From Betaproteobacteria bacterium (GTDB lineage: Bacteria; Pseudomonadota; Gammaproteobacteria; Burkholderiales; SG8-39), in NCBI GenBank assembly GCA_019237595.1, contig JAFAGU010000193.1, positions 1 to 10,947 on the forward strand: DNA of 10,947 nt, given 5' to 3'. The stretch's first letter is position 1; the number at the start of each line of letters is the position of its first letter. Below the pieces are notes generated by a model. The model saw nothing but the letters and a program-made list of their open reading frames with translations, was not told where the DNA came from and ran no database searches. Position numbers and translations under genes: made by a program. Shown piece by piece: positions 1-6,337 of this stretch.

Positions 1-1938
1 TGGTACGTCGGCGACGCCTTCGAGAACGGCTTCACGCTCGAGGAGGTCTACCAGCTCACGAAGATCGATCCCTGGTTCCTCGACCAGATCCAGCAGATCG
101 TCGAGCTCGAGATGGAGCTCGACGATCAGAAACTCGATGGAGTCTCAAAAGAGAAATTCCTGGAATTGAAAAGAAAAGGCTTCTCCGACCGCCGGCTCGC
201 GTACCTGTTTAATGCCAGCGAGAAAGAGGTCAGGGAAAAAAGGCACGCGCTCGGCATCCGCCCGGTGTACAAGCGCGTCGACACCTGCGCCGCCGAGTTC
301 GCGACCGAGACCGCGTACATGTACTCGACGTACGACGAGGAGTGCGAGGCCGACCCGAGCGATCGCAAGAAGATCATGGTTCTCGGCGGCGGCCCGAACC
401 GGATCGGGCAGGGGATCGAATTCGATTACTGCTGCGTGCACGCCGCGCTCGCGCTGCGCGAGGACGGGTTCGAGACGATCATGGTCAACTGCAACCCCGA
501 GACCGTCTCCACGGACTACGACACCTCGGACCGGCTCTACTTCGAGCCGCTCACTCTCGAGGACGTGCTCGAGATCGTCGACAAGGAAAAGCCCTGGGGG
601 GTCATCGTGCAGTACGGCGGCCAGACGCCGCTCAAGCTCGCGCAGGACCTCGCCGAGGCCGGCGTCCCGATCATCGGCACGAGCGCCGACTCGATCGACG
701 TCGCCGAGGATCGCGAGCGCTTCCAGAAGCTGCTCCACAAGCTGAAGCTGCTGCAGCCGCCCAATCGCACGGCCCGTTCCGCGGAGGAGGCAGTAAAGCT
801 CGCCGAGGAGATCGGCTATCCGGTGGTGGTGCGCCCGAGCTATGTGCTCGGCGGCCGCGCGATGGAGATCGTCCACTGGCAGGCGGACCTCGAGCGCTAC
901 ATGCGCGAGGCGGTGAAGGTCTCCAACGATTCGCCGGTGCTCATCGACCAATACCTGTCGGACGCCACCGAGGTCGACGTCGATTGCATCTGCGACGGGC
1001 GCGACGTCCTGATCGGCGGGGGCATGGAGCACGTCGAGCAGGCCGGCGTGCACTCGGGCGACGCGGCCTGCTGCATGCCGCCGCATTCGATGTCGGCGCA
1101 CATCGAGCGGGAGCTTCGCCGCCAGACGGCGCTCCTTGCGAGGGCGCTCGAGGTGAAGGGGCTCATGAACGTGCAGTACGCGATCCAGAAGGACCGCGTG
1201 TTCGTGCTGGAAGTGAATCCGCGTGCCTCCCGCACCGTGCCCTATGTCTCGAAGGCCACCGGCCTGCCGCTCGCGAAGATCGCCGCGCGCTGCATGGCAG
1301 GAAAGAGCTTGCGCGAACAAGGGGCGGCGGAGGTGACGCCGCCGTACTTCTCGGTGAAGGAGGCGGTTTTCCCCTTCGCTAAATTCCCCGGCGTGGACAC
1401 GATCCTCGGCCCCGAGATGAAGTCCACCGGCGAGGTGATGGGCGTGGGCTACACCTTCGGCGAAGCCTTCGTGAAGTCGCAGCTCGCCGCCGGAGTGCGG
1501 CTTCCCTCGGGCGGCAAGGCGTTCATCAGCGTGCGCGACGGCGACAAGCTCGCCGCCGTGCAGATCGCGCGCGACCTGGTCGAGCTCGGCTTTACGCTGC
1601 TCGCCACCCGCGGCACCGCCGGCGTGCTCAAGTCGCATGGCATCGCCGTCACGCCGGTCAATAAGGTCGCCGAGGGACGCCCCCATATCGTCGACATGAT
1701 CAAGAATGGCGACGTGAGCTTCATCGTCAACACGGTCGAGGCGACGCGCACGGCCAACACCGATTCGCGCGCCATCCGCGTCACCGCGCTTGCGCGCCGC
1801 GTGACCTACTACACGACGGTCGCCGGTGCCAAGGCGGCCTGCGCCGGGATGAAGCACATCGCCCGCCTAGAGCCCTACCGCCTGCAGGACCTCCACGCCG
1901 GCCTGCGCCGCGCCGCCGAAACCTCGCTCGCGAGCTGA
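1..1938 (+). CDS. carB: Carbamoyl-phosphate synthase large subunit, C-terminal 645 residues (5' end outside window)
   Basis: CarB makes carbamoyl phosphate from bicarbonate, ATP and ammonia delivered by CarA, feeding arginine and pyrimidine synthesis in the cytoplasm. The reading frame is open from base 1, and an internal methionine at 112 is not the start because CarB-like sequence (KIDPWFL) lies upstream of it. E. coli CarB is 1073 residues, so roughly the last 60% is visible. It contains the end of the oligomerisation domain (visible residues about 1-120), the second ATP-grasp synthetic half (about 125-500, with GGGPNRIGQGIEFDY at 129-143 and the EVNPRASRTVP metal/ATP segment), and the MGS-like allosteric domain (about 505-640, ATRGTAG and NKVAEGRPH). 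In E. coli this last domain binds UMP, IMP and ornithine. The stop lies 2 bases before greA, suggesting co-transcription. No frameshift or lost motif was seen. Confidence 0.97.
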   Translation, partial: WYVGDAFENGFTLEEVYQLTKIDPWFLDQIQQIVELEMELDDQKLDGVSKEKFLELKRKGFSDRRLAYLFNASEKEVREKRHALGIRPVYKRVDTCAAEFATETAYMYSTYDEECEADPSDRKKIMVLGGGPNRIGQGIEFDYCCVHAALALREDGFETIMVNCNPETVSTDYDTSDRLYFEPLTLEDVLEIVDKEKPWGVIVQYGGQTPLKLAQDLAEAGVPIIGTSADSIDVAEDRERFQKLLHKLKLLQPPNRTARSAEEAVKLAEEIGYPVVVRPSYVLGGRAMEIVHWQADLERYMREAVKVSNDSPVLIDQYLSDATEVDVDCICDGRDVLIGGGMEHVEQAGVHSGDAACCMPPHSMSAHIERELRRQTALLARALEVKGLMNVQYAIQKDRVFVLEVNPRASRTVPYVSKATGLPLAKIAARCMAGKSLREQGAAEVTPPYFSVKEAVFPFAKFPGVDTILGPEMKSTGEVMGVGYTFGEAFVKSQLAAGVRLPSGGKAFISVRDGDKLAAVQIARDLVELGFTLLATRGTAGVLKSHGIAVTPVNKVAEGRPHIVDMIKNGDVSFIVNTVEATRTANTDSRAIRVTALARRVTYYTTVAGAKAACAGMKHIARLEPYRLQDLHAGLRRAAETSLAS

Positions 1939-1940
1939 CC

Positions 1941-2414
1941 ATGCCGAAGACGCCGATGACCAAGCGAGGCGCGGAGCTTCTCCGAGAGGAGCTGCATCGC
2001 CTGAAGACCGTGGAGCGGCCCGCCAACTCCAAGGCGATCGGCGAGGCGAGGGCGCACGGCGATCTTTCCGAGAACGCGGAATACCACGCCGCCCGCGAGC
2101 GCGCCGGGTTCATCGAGGGGCGCATCGCGGAGCTCGAGGCGAAGCTCGGCAACGCGCAGATCATCGATCCCAAGCTCCTCCACGCCGAAGGGCGCTGCGT
2201 CTTCGGCGCGACCGTGGAGGTCGAGGACGGCGAGGGCCAGTCCGCGGTGTGGCAGATCGTCGGCGAGGACGAGGCCGACATCAAGCAGGGACGAATCTCG
2301 GTCAGCTCGCCGATCGCGCGCGCGCTCATCGGCAAGGAAGCGGGCGAATCCGTGGAAGTGCAGACGCCGGGCGGGCTGAAGTCCTACGAGATCGTCGACG
2401 TTCGCTACGAATAG
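1941..2414 (+). CDS. greA: Transcription elongation factor GreA
   Basis: GreA enters the secondary channel of RNA polymerase and stimulates cleavage of the 3' RNA end in backtracked complexes, restoring elongation. The 157-residue product matches the usual length (E. coli 158) and aligns along its whole length. The N-terminal coiled coil (about residues 8-75) carries the catalytic acidic tip HGDLSENAEYH with D41 and E44. The C-terminal FKBP-like domain contains GDDEAD-type (here GEDEADIKQG) and SPIARALIGKE segments and ends in YEIVDVRYE. The ATG is 2 bases after the carB stop and has only a weak Shine-Dalgarno, consistent with coupling to carB; carB-greA is a common betaproteobacterial pair. 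The gene converges on the hydrolase gene, whose stop is 27 bases away. Confidence 0.97.
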   Translation: MPKTPMTKRGAELLREELHRLKTVERPANSKAIGEARAHGDLSENAEYHAARERAGFIEGRIAELEAKLGNAQIIDPKLLHAEGRCVFGATVEVEDGEGQSAVWQIVGEDEADIKQGRISVSSPIARALIGKEAGESVEVQTPGGLKSYEIVDVRYE

Positions 2415-2429
2415 CGCCGGCGGCCGGCG
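2415..2429. terminator. GC hairpin between convergent genes, possible weak terminator
   Basis: A perfect 6-bp inverted repeat, CGCCGG-CGG-CCGGCG, sits in the 27-base gap between the greA stop and the stop of the opposing hydrolase gene. No T-run follows on either strand, so it is not a classical intrinsic terminator. It could act as an RNA 3'-end stabiliser, as part of a Rho-dependent end, or be chance in GC-rich DNA. Confidence 0.25.
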
Positions 2430-2441
2430 AGCGACGCCGCC

Positions 2442-3992
2442 CTAACGCCCGCGTTCGGCGACCGCATCGCCCCACGGGGACATGATCTCGGTGCAGCCGC
2501 TGTTCGCGTCTCCTTCGCGCAGGACCCCGGCGGGCACGGCGAACGAATAGGGGAAATGCGTGCGTCGCGCCGCGACGGTCGGCAGGACCTCCTGCAGCGC
2601 CGCGAGTACGTCGCGCGGCAATGTCTGGTCGGCGACGATCCGGCCTTCGCCGCTCACGTCGATGCGCGGGCGATGGAACGCTTCCTCTAGGCTCGCGGCG
2701 TCGTCTAGCAGGAACGAGGCGAGCTGGAGCACCGTCCCCACGATCTTGCGCCCGCCCGAGGCGCCGAGCGCGAAGAGGCGGCCATCGGCCGCCTCGCCCA
2801 CGATCGGGCAATAGTTGCCAAGGCAGCGTTTCCCGGGCGCGAGCGAGTTCGGCTTCCCCGGCTCGGGGTCGAACCACATGATCCCGTTGTTGAGCGGGAT
2901 GCCGGTCGAGGCCGACACCACCCGGGAGCCGAAGATCGAGAGCAGCGTCTGCGTCACCGCGCACAGGTTGCCGTGGCGGTCGACCACGCTGAAATGCGTC
3001 GTGCACGCGCTCGACTCGTCGCGGTCGCCCGAAGCAGCGAGCCGCTCCCTCCAGGCCAAATCGAGCGCCTTGGCGTAGTCGGAGTACGAGGGCTTCGCGA
3101 TGGCGGACAGGCGCTTCAGCGCCTGCGCGAGCGTCGGCCCGCCGGTCATGCCCGGCGCGACATGGACGCGACCGCCTCGGTAGGGCACCTGGAGGGCGTC
3201 GCGGATTTCCGCGTGATATGCCCCGAAGTCGGCCTCGGAGAGCGAGCCGCCCTTAGCCTGGACGTCGCGCGCAAGCGCGCGCCCGAGCTCGCCGCCGTAG
3301 AGCGCGCCGGCGCCCTCGCGCGCGACCTGCTCGAGCGATGCGGCGAGCGTGCGCTGGTCGAGCCTCTTTTCGTTGATGCCGGTCCACGTGCCGAGCGGGG
3401 GCCAGCGCCCTTCCTCGAGGAAGAGGCGCGCCGCGTCGGAATCGCGCGAGAGCGCTCGCGCGTTCGACGCGATCAGCAGCCCGGAATACCAGTCGAGCAG
3501 CATGCCTTCGCGGGCGAGGCCGACCGCCGGTTCGACCAGCTCTCGCCACGGAATGCGTCCCATCCGCTCGTGCGCGAGCGCCATGCCGGCCACGACGCCG
3601 GGAACCGCCACTGCCGTCGCGCCCTCCAGGTTGCGATCGTCCTTGACGGCCGGCCAGGGAAGGAGGTCCGACGCTCGGCCCGTGCCCGCCAGCGGATAGT
3701 GCGCAGGGTCGAGGGCGCGCGGCGCGCGCATTCCGTAGTCGACGGCATACGCCTTCTGCTCGGAAGCGCGCCACAGCACCATGGCGCCGCCGGCCGCGAG
3801 GCCGCTCATCCAGGGCTCCACGACGCCGATGGCGAAGGAGGTCGCCACCGCTGCGTCCACCGCGTCGCCCCCCGCCTCGAGGACCTCGGCGCCGACTTGA
3901 GCGGCGCGGCGGTGCTGCGCGGCGACGATGCCACCCTTCGAGGACACCGCTGGCTTACGGATGAGCTGCGAGCGGGAGAAGTAATCGTTCAC
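2442..3992 (-). CDS. Gamma-glutamyltransferase-family Ntn hydrolase with an atypical substrate pocket
   Basis: This 516-residue protein belongs to the GGT/cephalosporin-acylase family, whose precursors self-cleave before a threonine that becomes the N-terminal nucleophile. The nucleophile is T331 in CTTHFSVVDRHGN, giving predicted subunits 1-330 and 331-516. The oxyanion glycines are G413-G414 (ASGGRKIV), and PGVVAG (131-136) is also conserved. Compared from memory with E. coli GGT, the gamma-glutamate-binding residues are replaced: R114 by G87, N411 by L351, Q430 by G370, D433 by W373, and S462-S463 by G392-N393. The lid loop after D433 is about 11 residues short. No signal peptide is visible, so it is probably cytoplasmic, unlike E. 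coli GGT. The GTG start at 3992 overlaps the receptor's TGA (GTGA); an upstream in-frame GTG at 4034 would extend the overlap. The family call is secure; transferase activity on glutathione is doubtful, and amidase or acylase activity on another substrate is inferred. Confidence 0.88.
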   Translation of the reverse strand: MNDYFSRSQLIRKPAVSSKGGIVAAQHRRAAQVGAEVLEAGGDAVDAAVATSFAIGVVEPWMSGLAAGGAMVLWRASEQKAYAVDYGMRAPRALDPAHYPLAGTGRASDLLPWPAVKDDRNLEGATAVAVPGVVAGMALAHERMGRIPWRELVEPAVGLAREGMLLDWYSGLLIASNARALSRDSDAARLFLEEGRWPPLGTWTGINEKRLDQRTLAASLEQVAREGAGALYGGELGRALARDVQAKGGSLSEADFGAYHAEIRDALQVPYRGGRVHVAPGMTGGPTLAQALKRLSAIAKPSYSDYAKALDLAWRERLAASGDRDESSACTTHFSVVDRHGNLCAVTQTLLSIFGSRVVSASTGIPLNNGIMWFDPEPGKPNSLAPGKRCLGNYCPIVGEAADGRLFALGASGGRKIVGTVLQLASFLLDDAASLEEAFHRPRIDVSGEGRIVADQTLPRDVLAALQEVLPTVAARRTHFPYSFAVPAGVLREGDANSGCTEIMSPWGDAVAERGR

Positions 3993-4948
3993 TGGTCGAC
4001 AGTAATGCCGGCCGTGGCGATGATCTCGCGCCACTTGCCGACCTCGGCCGAGATGAACCGAGCGAGCGCCTCCGGGCTGCTCGCCATGGGCTCCGCGCCG
4101 AACTCGGCGAAACGGGCGCGCACGGCGGGTTCGCCCATCGCCGAAGCGATTTCGCCGTACAGCCGGTCGACGATCGGGCGCGACGTGCCCCGCGGCGCGA
4201 GGAAGGCGAACCAGGCGGACGATTCGTAGCCGGCCAGGCCGGCTTCCGCGGCCGTCGGCACGGAGGGGAGCGCCGCAAGCCGCCTTTCGCTCGCCACGGC
4301 GAGCGGGCGAACCTGGCCCGCCTTCAACTGGCCGATGACATTGGGAACGAGCTGGAACCCGACCGGGACTTCGCCGCCGACCAGATCGGAGACGAGCTGG
4401 GCGGTAACGCGATACGGCACGTGGGTCATGCGCACGCCGGCAAGCTGCTCGAAGAAGGCGCCTGCGAGATGCTGGGAGCTGCCGTTTCCAACCGATCCGA
4501 ACGGCGTCGCGGGTTTTTCCTTCAGATACGAGACGAGCCCGCGCAACGACTGCACCGGCAGCTTCGCGCTGACGACGACGACATTCGGGAGCTTTGCGTA
4601 GAGCGAGATCGGCTCGAAGTCCTTCTCGGGATCGTAGCCGAGCCCAGGATAGAGCACCTTGTTCGCCGCGAGCGGTCCGGAGGCGCTCATGAGGATGGTG
4701 TAGCCATCCGGCGCCGCCTTCGCCGCCGCCGCCGTGCCGACGTTGCCGCCGGCGGCCGGACGGTTGTCCACGACGAAGCGCTGCCCCATCGACGGTGCAA
4801 TGCGGTCCAGGACGATGCGCGCCATCACGTCGCTCGCGCTTCCCGTCGAGAACGGCACGATCACCGTCACCGGGCGGGCCGGATACTCCTGCGCGAGCGC
4901 ATCCGCTCCGATGAGGAGGGCGCCCAGAACGAGAAAACGCAGGATCAC
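3989..4948 (-). CDS. Bug/TctC-family periplasmic solute-binding protein
   Basis: Bug receptors are two-lobed periplasmic proteins that bind small, usually carboxylated, ligands; some feed TctAB tripartite transporters, but many are orphans. The 319-residue length is typical. Residues 1-19 form a Sec signal peptide: short basic start, hydrophobic core LRFLVLGALLIG, and ALA-Q cleavage site near residue 19. Family motifs follow: YPARPVTVIVPF (22-33), the ligand-loop segment STGSASD (34-40, where many members read AGGGTD), DNRPAAGGNVG (61-71) and AAPDGYTIL (78-86). It is the middle gene of a minus-strand operon. Its GTG start overlaps the TGA of the oxygenase gene and its own TGA overlaps the hydrolase GTG, with no strong Shine-Dalgarno, so translation probably depends on coupling. 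No TctA/TctB genes are in the window. It may serve as a sensor or deliver ligand to a transporter encoded elsewhere. Confidence 0.93.
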   Translation of the reverse strand: MILRFLVLGALLIGADALAQEYPARPVTVIVPFSTGSASDVMARIVLDRIAPSMGQRFVVDNRPAAGGNVGTAAAAKAAPDGYTILMSASGPLAANKVLYPGLGYDPEKDFEPISLYAKLPNVVVVSAKLPVQSLRGLVSYLKEKPATPFGSVGNGSSQHLAGAFFEQLAGVRMTHVPYRVTAQLVSDLVGGEVPVGFQLVPNVIGQLKAGQVRPLAVASERRLAALPSVPTAAEAGLAGYESSAWFAFLAPRGTSRPIVDRLYGEIASAMGEPAVRARFAEFGAEPMASSPEALARFISAEVGKWREIIATAGITVDQ

Positions 4949-6240
4949 GGCACTCGGCCGGCGGCTGTGCCGAAGCGCCGGCGCATTACTTCCTCGAACG
5001 GAAGCTCCGCCGGCGCGAGCGCGCCGCCCGCCCGCAGGCGGTACGCCGCAGCTCGCCGGGGCGCTTGCGGCTCCGTTCCCTCAGCGAGCGCTCGAGCCCC
5101 CTGGAGCATCGCCTGCCGGAAGCGCACGATCGCGATGTCGGTGGCGCTCAAGTGCTCGCTCGTCCGGTCGGCGATGAGGCCCTGACTGTCCTGAGCCATC
5201 GCATCCTGCTCGGCGATGCCTCGCACGCCCGTGAACGAGCGGTGCTTTTGCTCCTCCCGGTCGATGAGGTAGTCGTTGGTCCTGTTTCGAAGCGGAACGT
5301 AGCCGGGGCCAAGCTCGGCGAACTGGCCGTAGCCGCCTTTATCGTAACGCGCGCGCTCTTCGGCGCCGAGCGGACGTTCGGGATGCCAGGCGTAAACGTA
5401 GATCCAGCACGATTCGTCGTCCACGGGCACCCACGTGTAGCCGTAGTACGTCTCCCCTGGCATCGCCGAGGGCGTGATGGAGTGCGACGGGAGCATGAAT
5501 TGGGTCGCCCGCCAGTAGAGCTCGCCGCCGTCGGCCTTGCGCGATCCGCCGATGGCAAAGCCGACTTCATGGTCGAGGATCGTGAACTGCGGCAAGGGAT
5601 CGTGCCGCAGCCAGCGGATGCGCCGCTCGTCGGCCGCCGCCTGGGGATTCTCGTTTGCCTTCATGCCGGGCGCCGGCATGTGAAGGAAAGAAAAGTGCGC
5701 AGTATCGAGCGCGCCCTCCATCGACTGCGCCCAGTTGCACTGCTGCAGGCGCTTGGTGACGTAGCGGTGCGAGGGCGGCACTAGGCCGAACTCGAGCTGC
5801 GGCAGGTCCGGCGGCTCTCGATCGGCGGGCCCGAGGTAGGCCCATACGAGCTCGCCGAACTCGCGCGTCGGACACGCGCGGATCGCGATCTTCCCGTGGT
5901 AGGCGGACCCCGCCGGAACGTTCGGCAGCTCGAGGCAACGCCCGCCTACGTCGTACTTCCACCCGTGATAAATGCAGCGCAGCCCGCCTTCCTCGTTCCG
6001 GCCGAAGAAGAGGTCCGCGCCGCGATGCGCGCATCGCGGCTCGACCAGCCCGACCGCGCCCGCGCTGTCCCGGAATGCAATGAAAGGCTCGCCGAGCACC
6101 CGCACGCGAATCGGCGGGCTGTCGGGCGCGGGCAGCTCGCGGGAAAGCGCGACCGGGAGCCAGAAACGGCGGAAGTACTCGCCCATGGCGGTCCGCGGGC
6201 CGGTGCGCGTGAGGAGCTCGTTTTCGGCGGCTGTGAACAC
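4945..6240 (-). CDS. Rieske aromatic ring-hydroxylating oxygenase, phthalate-dioxygenase-like alpha subunit
   Basis: This is the 431-residue oxygenase component of a Rieske non-heme iron system, which uses O2 and reductase-supplied electrons to hydroxylate or O-demethylate aromatic substrates. The Rieske [2Fe-2S] site is C70-A-H72 with C89-I-Y-H92 (RCIYHGWKYD). The mononuclear iron site is in NWAQSMEGALDTAHFSFLH, with H182 and H187 as ligands, D179 as the likely inter-subunit electron-transfer bridge, and D346 (AEQDAMAQ) as the likely third ligand. Opening (ENELLTRTGP, MGEYFRRFWLP) and length resemble phthalate 4,5-dioxygenase or vanillate-demethylase type enzymes. GTG 6240 was chosen because the following ATG would remove the conserved first ~20 residues, and a TAGG lies 6 bases upstream. 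The open frame continues upstream to 7044 but is antisense to the MFS gene. It is first of three coupled genes. No reductase is nearby, so electrons must come from a partner elsewhere. The substrate is unknown. Confidence 0.92.
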   Translation of the reverse strand: MFTAAENELLTRTGPRTAMGEYFRRFWLPVALSRELPAPDSPPIRVRVLGEPFIAFRDSAGAVGLVEPRCAHRGADLFFGRNEEGGLRCIYHGWKYDVGGRCLELPNVPAGSAYHGKIAIRACPTREFGELVWAYLGPADREPPDLPQLEFGLVPPSHRYVTKRLQQCNWAQSMEGALDTAHFSFLHMPAPGMKANENPQAAADERRIRWLRHDPLPQFTILDHEVGFAIGGSRKADGGELYWRATQFMLPSHSITPSAMPGETYYGYTWVPVDDESCWIYVYAWHPERPLGAEERARYDKGGYGQFAELGPGYVPLRNRTNDYLIDREEQKHRSFTGVRGIAEQDAMAQDSQGLIADRTSEHLSATDIAIVRFRQAMLQGARALAEGTEPQAPRRAAAYRLRAGGALAPAELPFEEVMRRRFGTAAGRVP

Positions 6241-6333
6241 TGCGTGCCTATTCTCGCCCCCGCGCCGCGACGCTGACCAGCACATTTCACCGGGCGGCGA
6301 TCGAGCGCGCTTCGAGGCCGGTATCATGCAAGC
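6241..6333. promoter_or_regulatory. Divergent intergenic region between oxygenase operon and MFS gene
   Basis: This 93-base spacer must hold the control signals for both the leftward operon and the rightward transporter. On the plus strand TATCAT at 6322-6327 is a good -10 hexamer match (5 of 6), but no convincing -35 lies 16-18 bases upstream. On the minus strand I found no convincing -35/-10 pair. An imperfect dyad, TCGAGCGCGCTTCGA (6301-6315), could be an operator or chance in GC-rich DNA. No regulator gene adjoins it. Confidence 0.4.
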
Positions 6334-6337
6334 ATGA
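6324..6337. repeat. Inverted repeat overlapping the MFS start codon
   Basis: TCATGC-AA-GCATGA is a perfect 6-bp-arm dyad with a 2-base centre. It overlaps the last bases of the putative -10 (TATCAT) and the ATG of the transporter gene. Its position would suit a repressor site or a start-codon hairpin, but short palindromes of this size also arise by chance. Confidence 0.35.

Noticed and set aside
145..1857. Long minus-strand open frame (570 codons) opposite carB
   Set aside because: It mirrors carB codons in GC-rich DNA, is rich in Arg/His/Asp/Ala without any recognisable domain, and carB on the other strand is unambiguous.
3993..4034. Upstream GTG (4034) as hydrolase start
   Set aside because: It would add 14 residues overlapping the receptor gene; the GTG at 3992 forms a GTGA overlap like the preceding gene pair.
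2973..4229. Plus-strand open frame opposite the hydrolase and receptor genes
   Set aside because: Arginine-rich shadow translation with no motifs; both minus-strand genes have clear families and motifs.
2442..6240. Operon as a gamma-glutamylanilide (aniline) degradation pathway
   Set aside because: Oxygenase plus GGT-family hydrolase suggested it, but the hydrolase lacks the glutamate-binding residues and no glutamine-synthetase-like gene is present.
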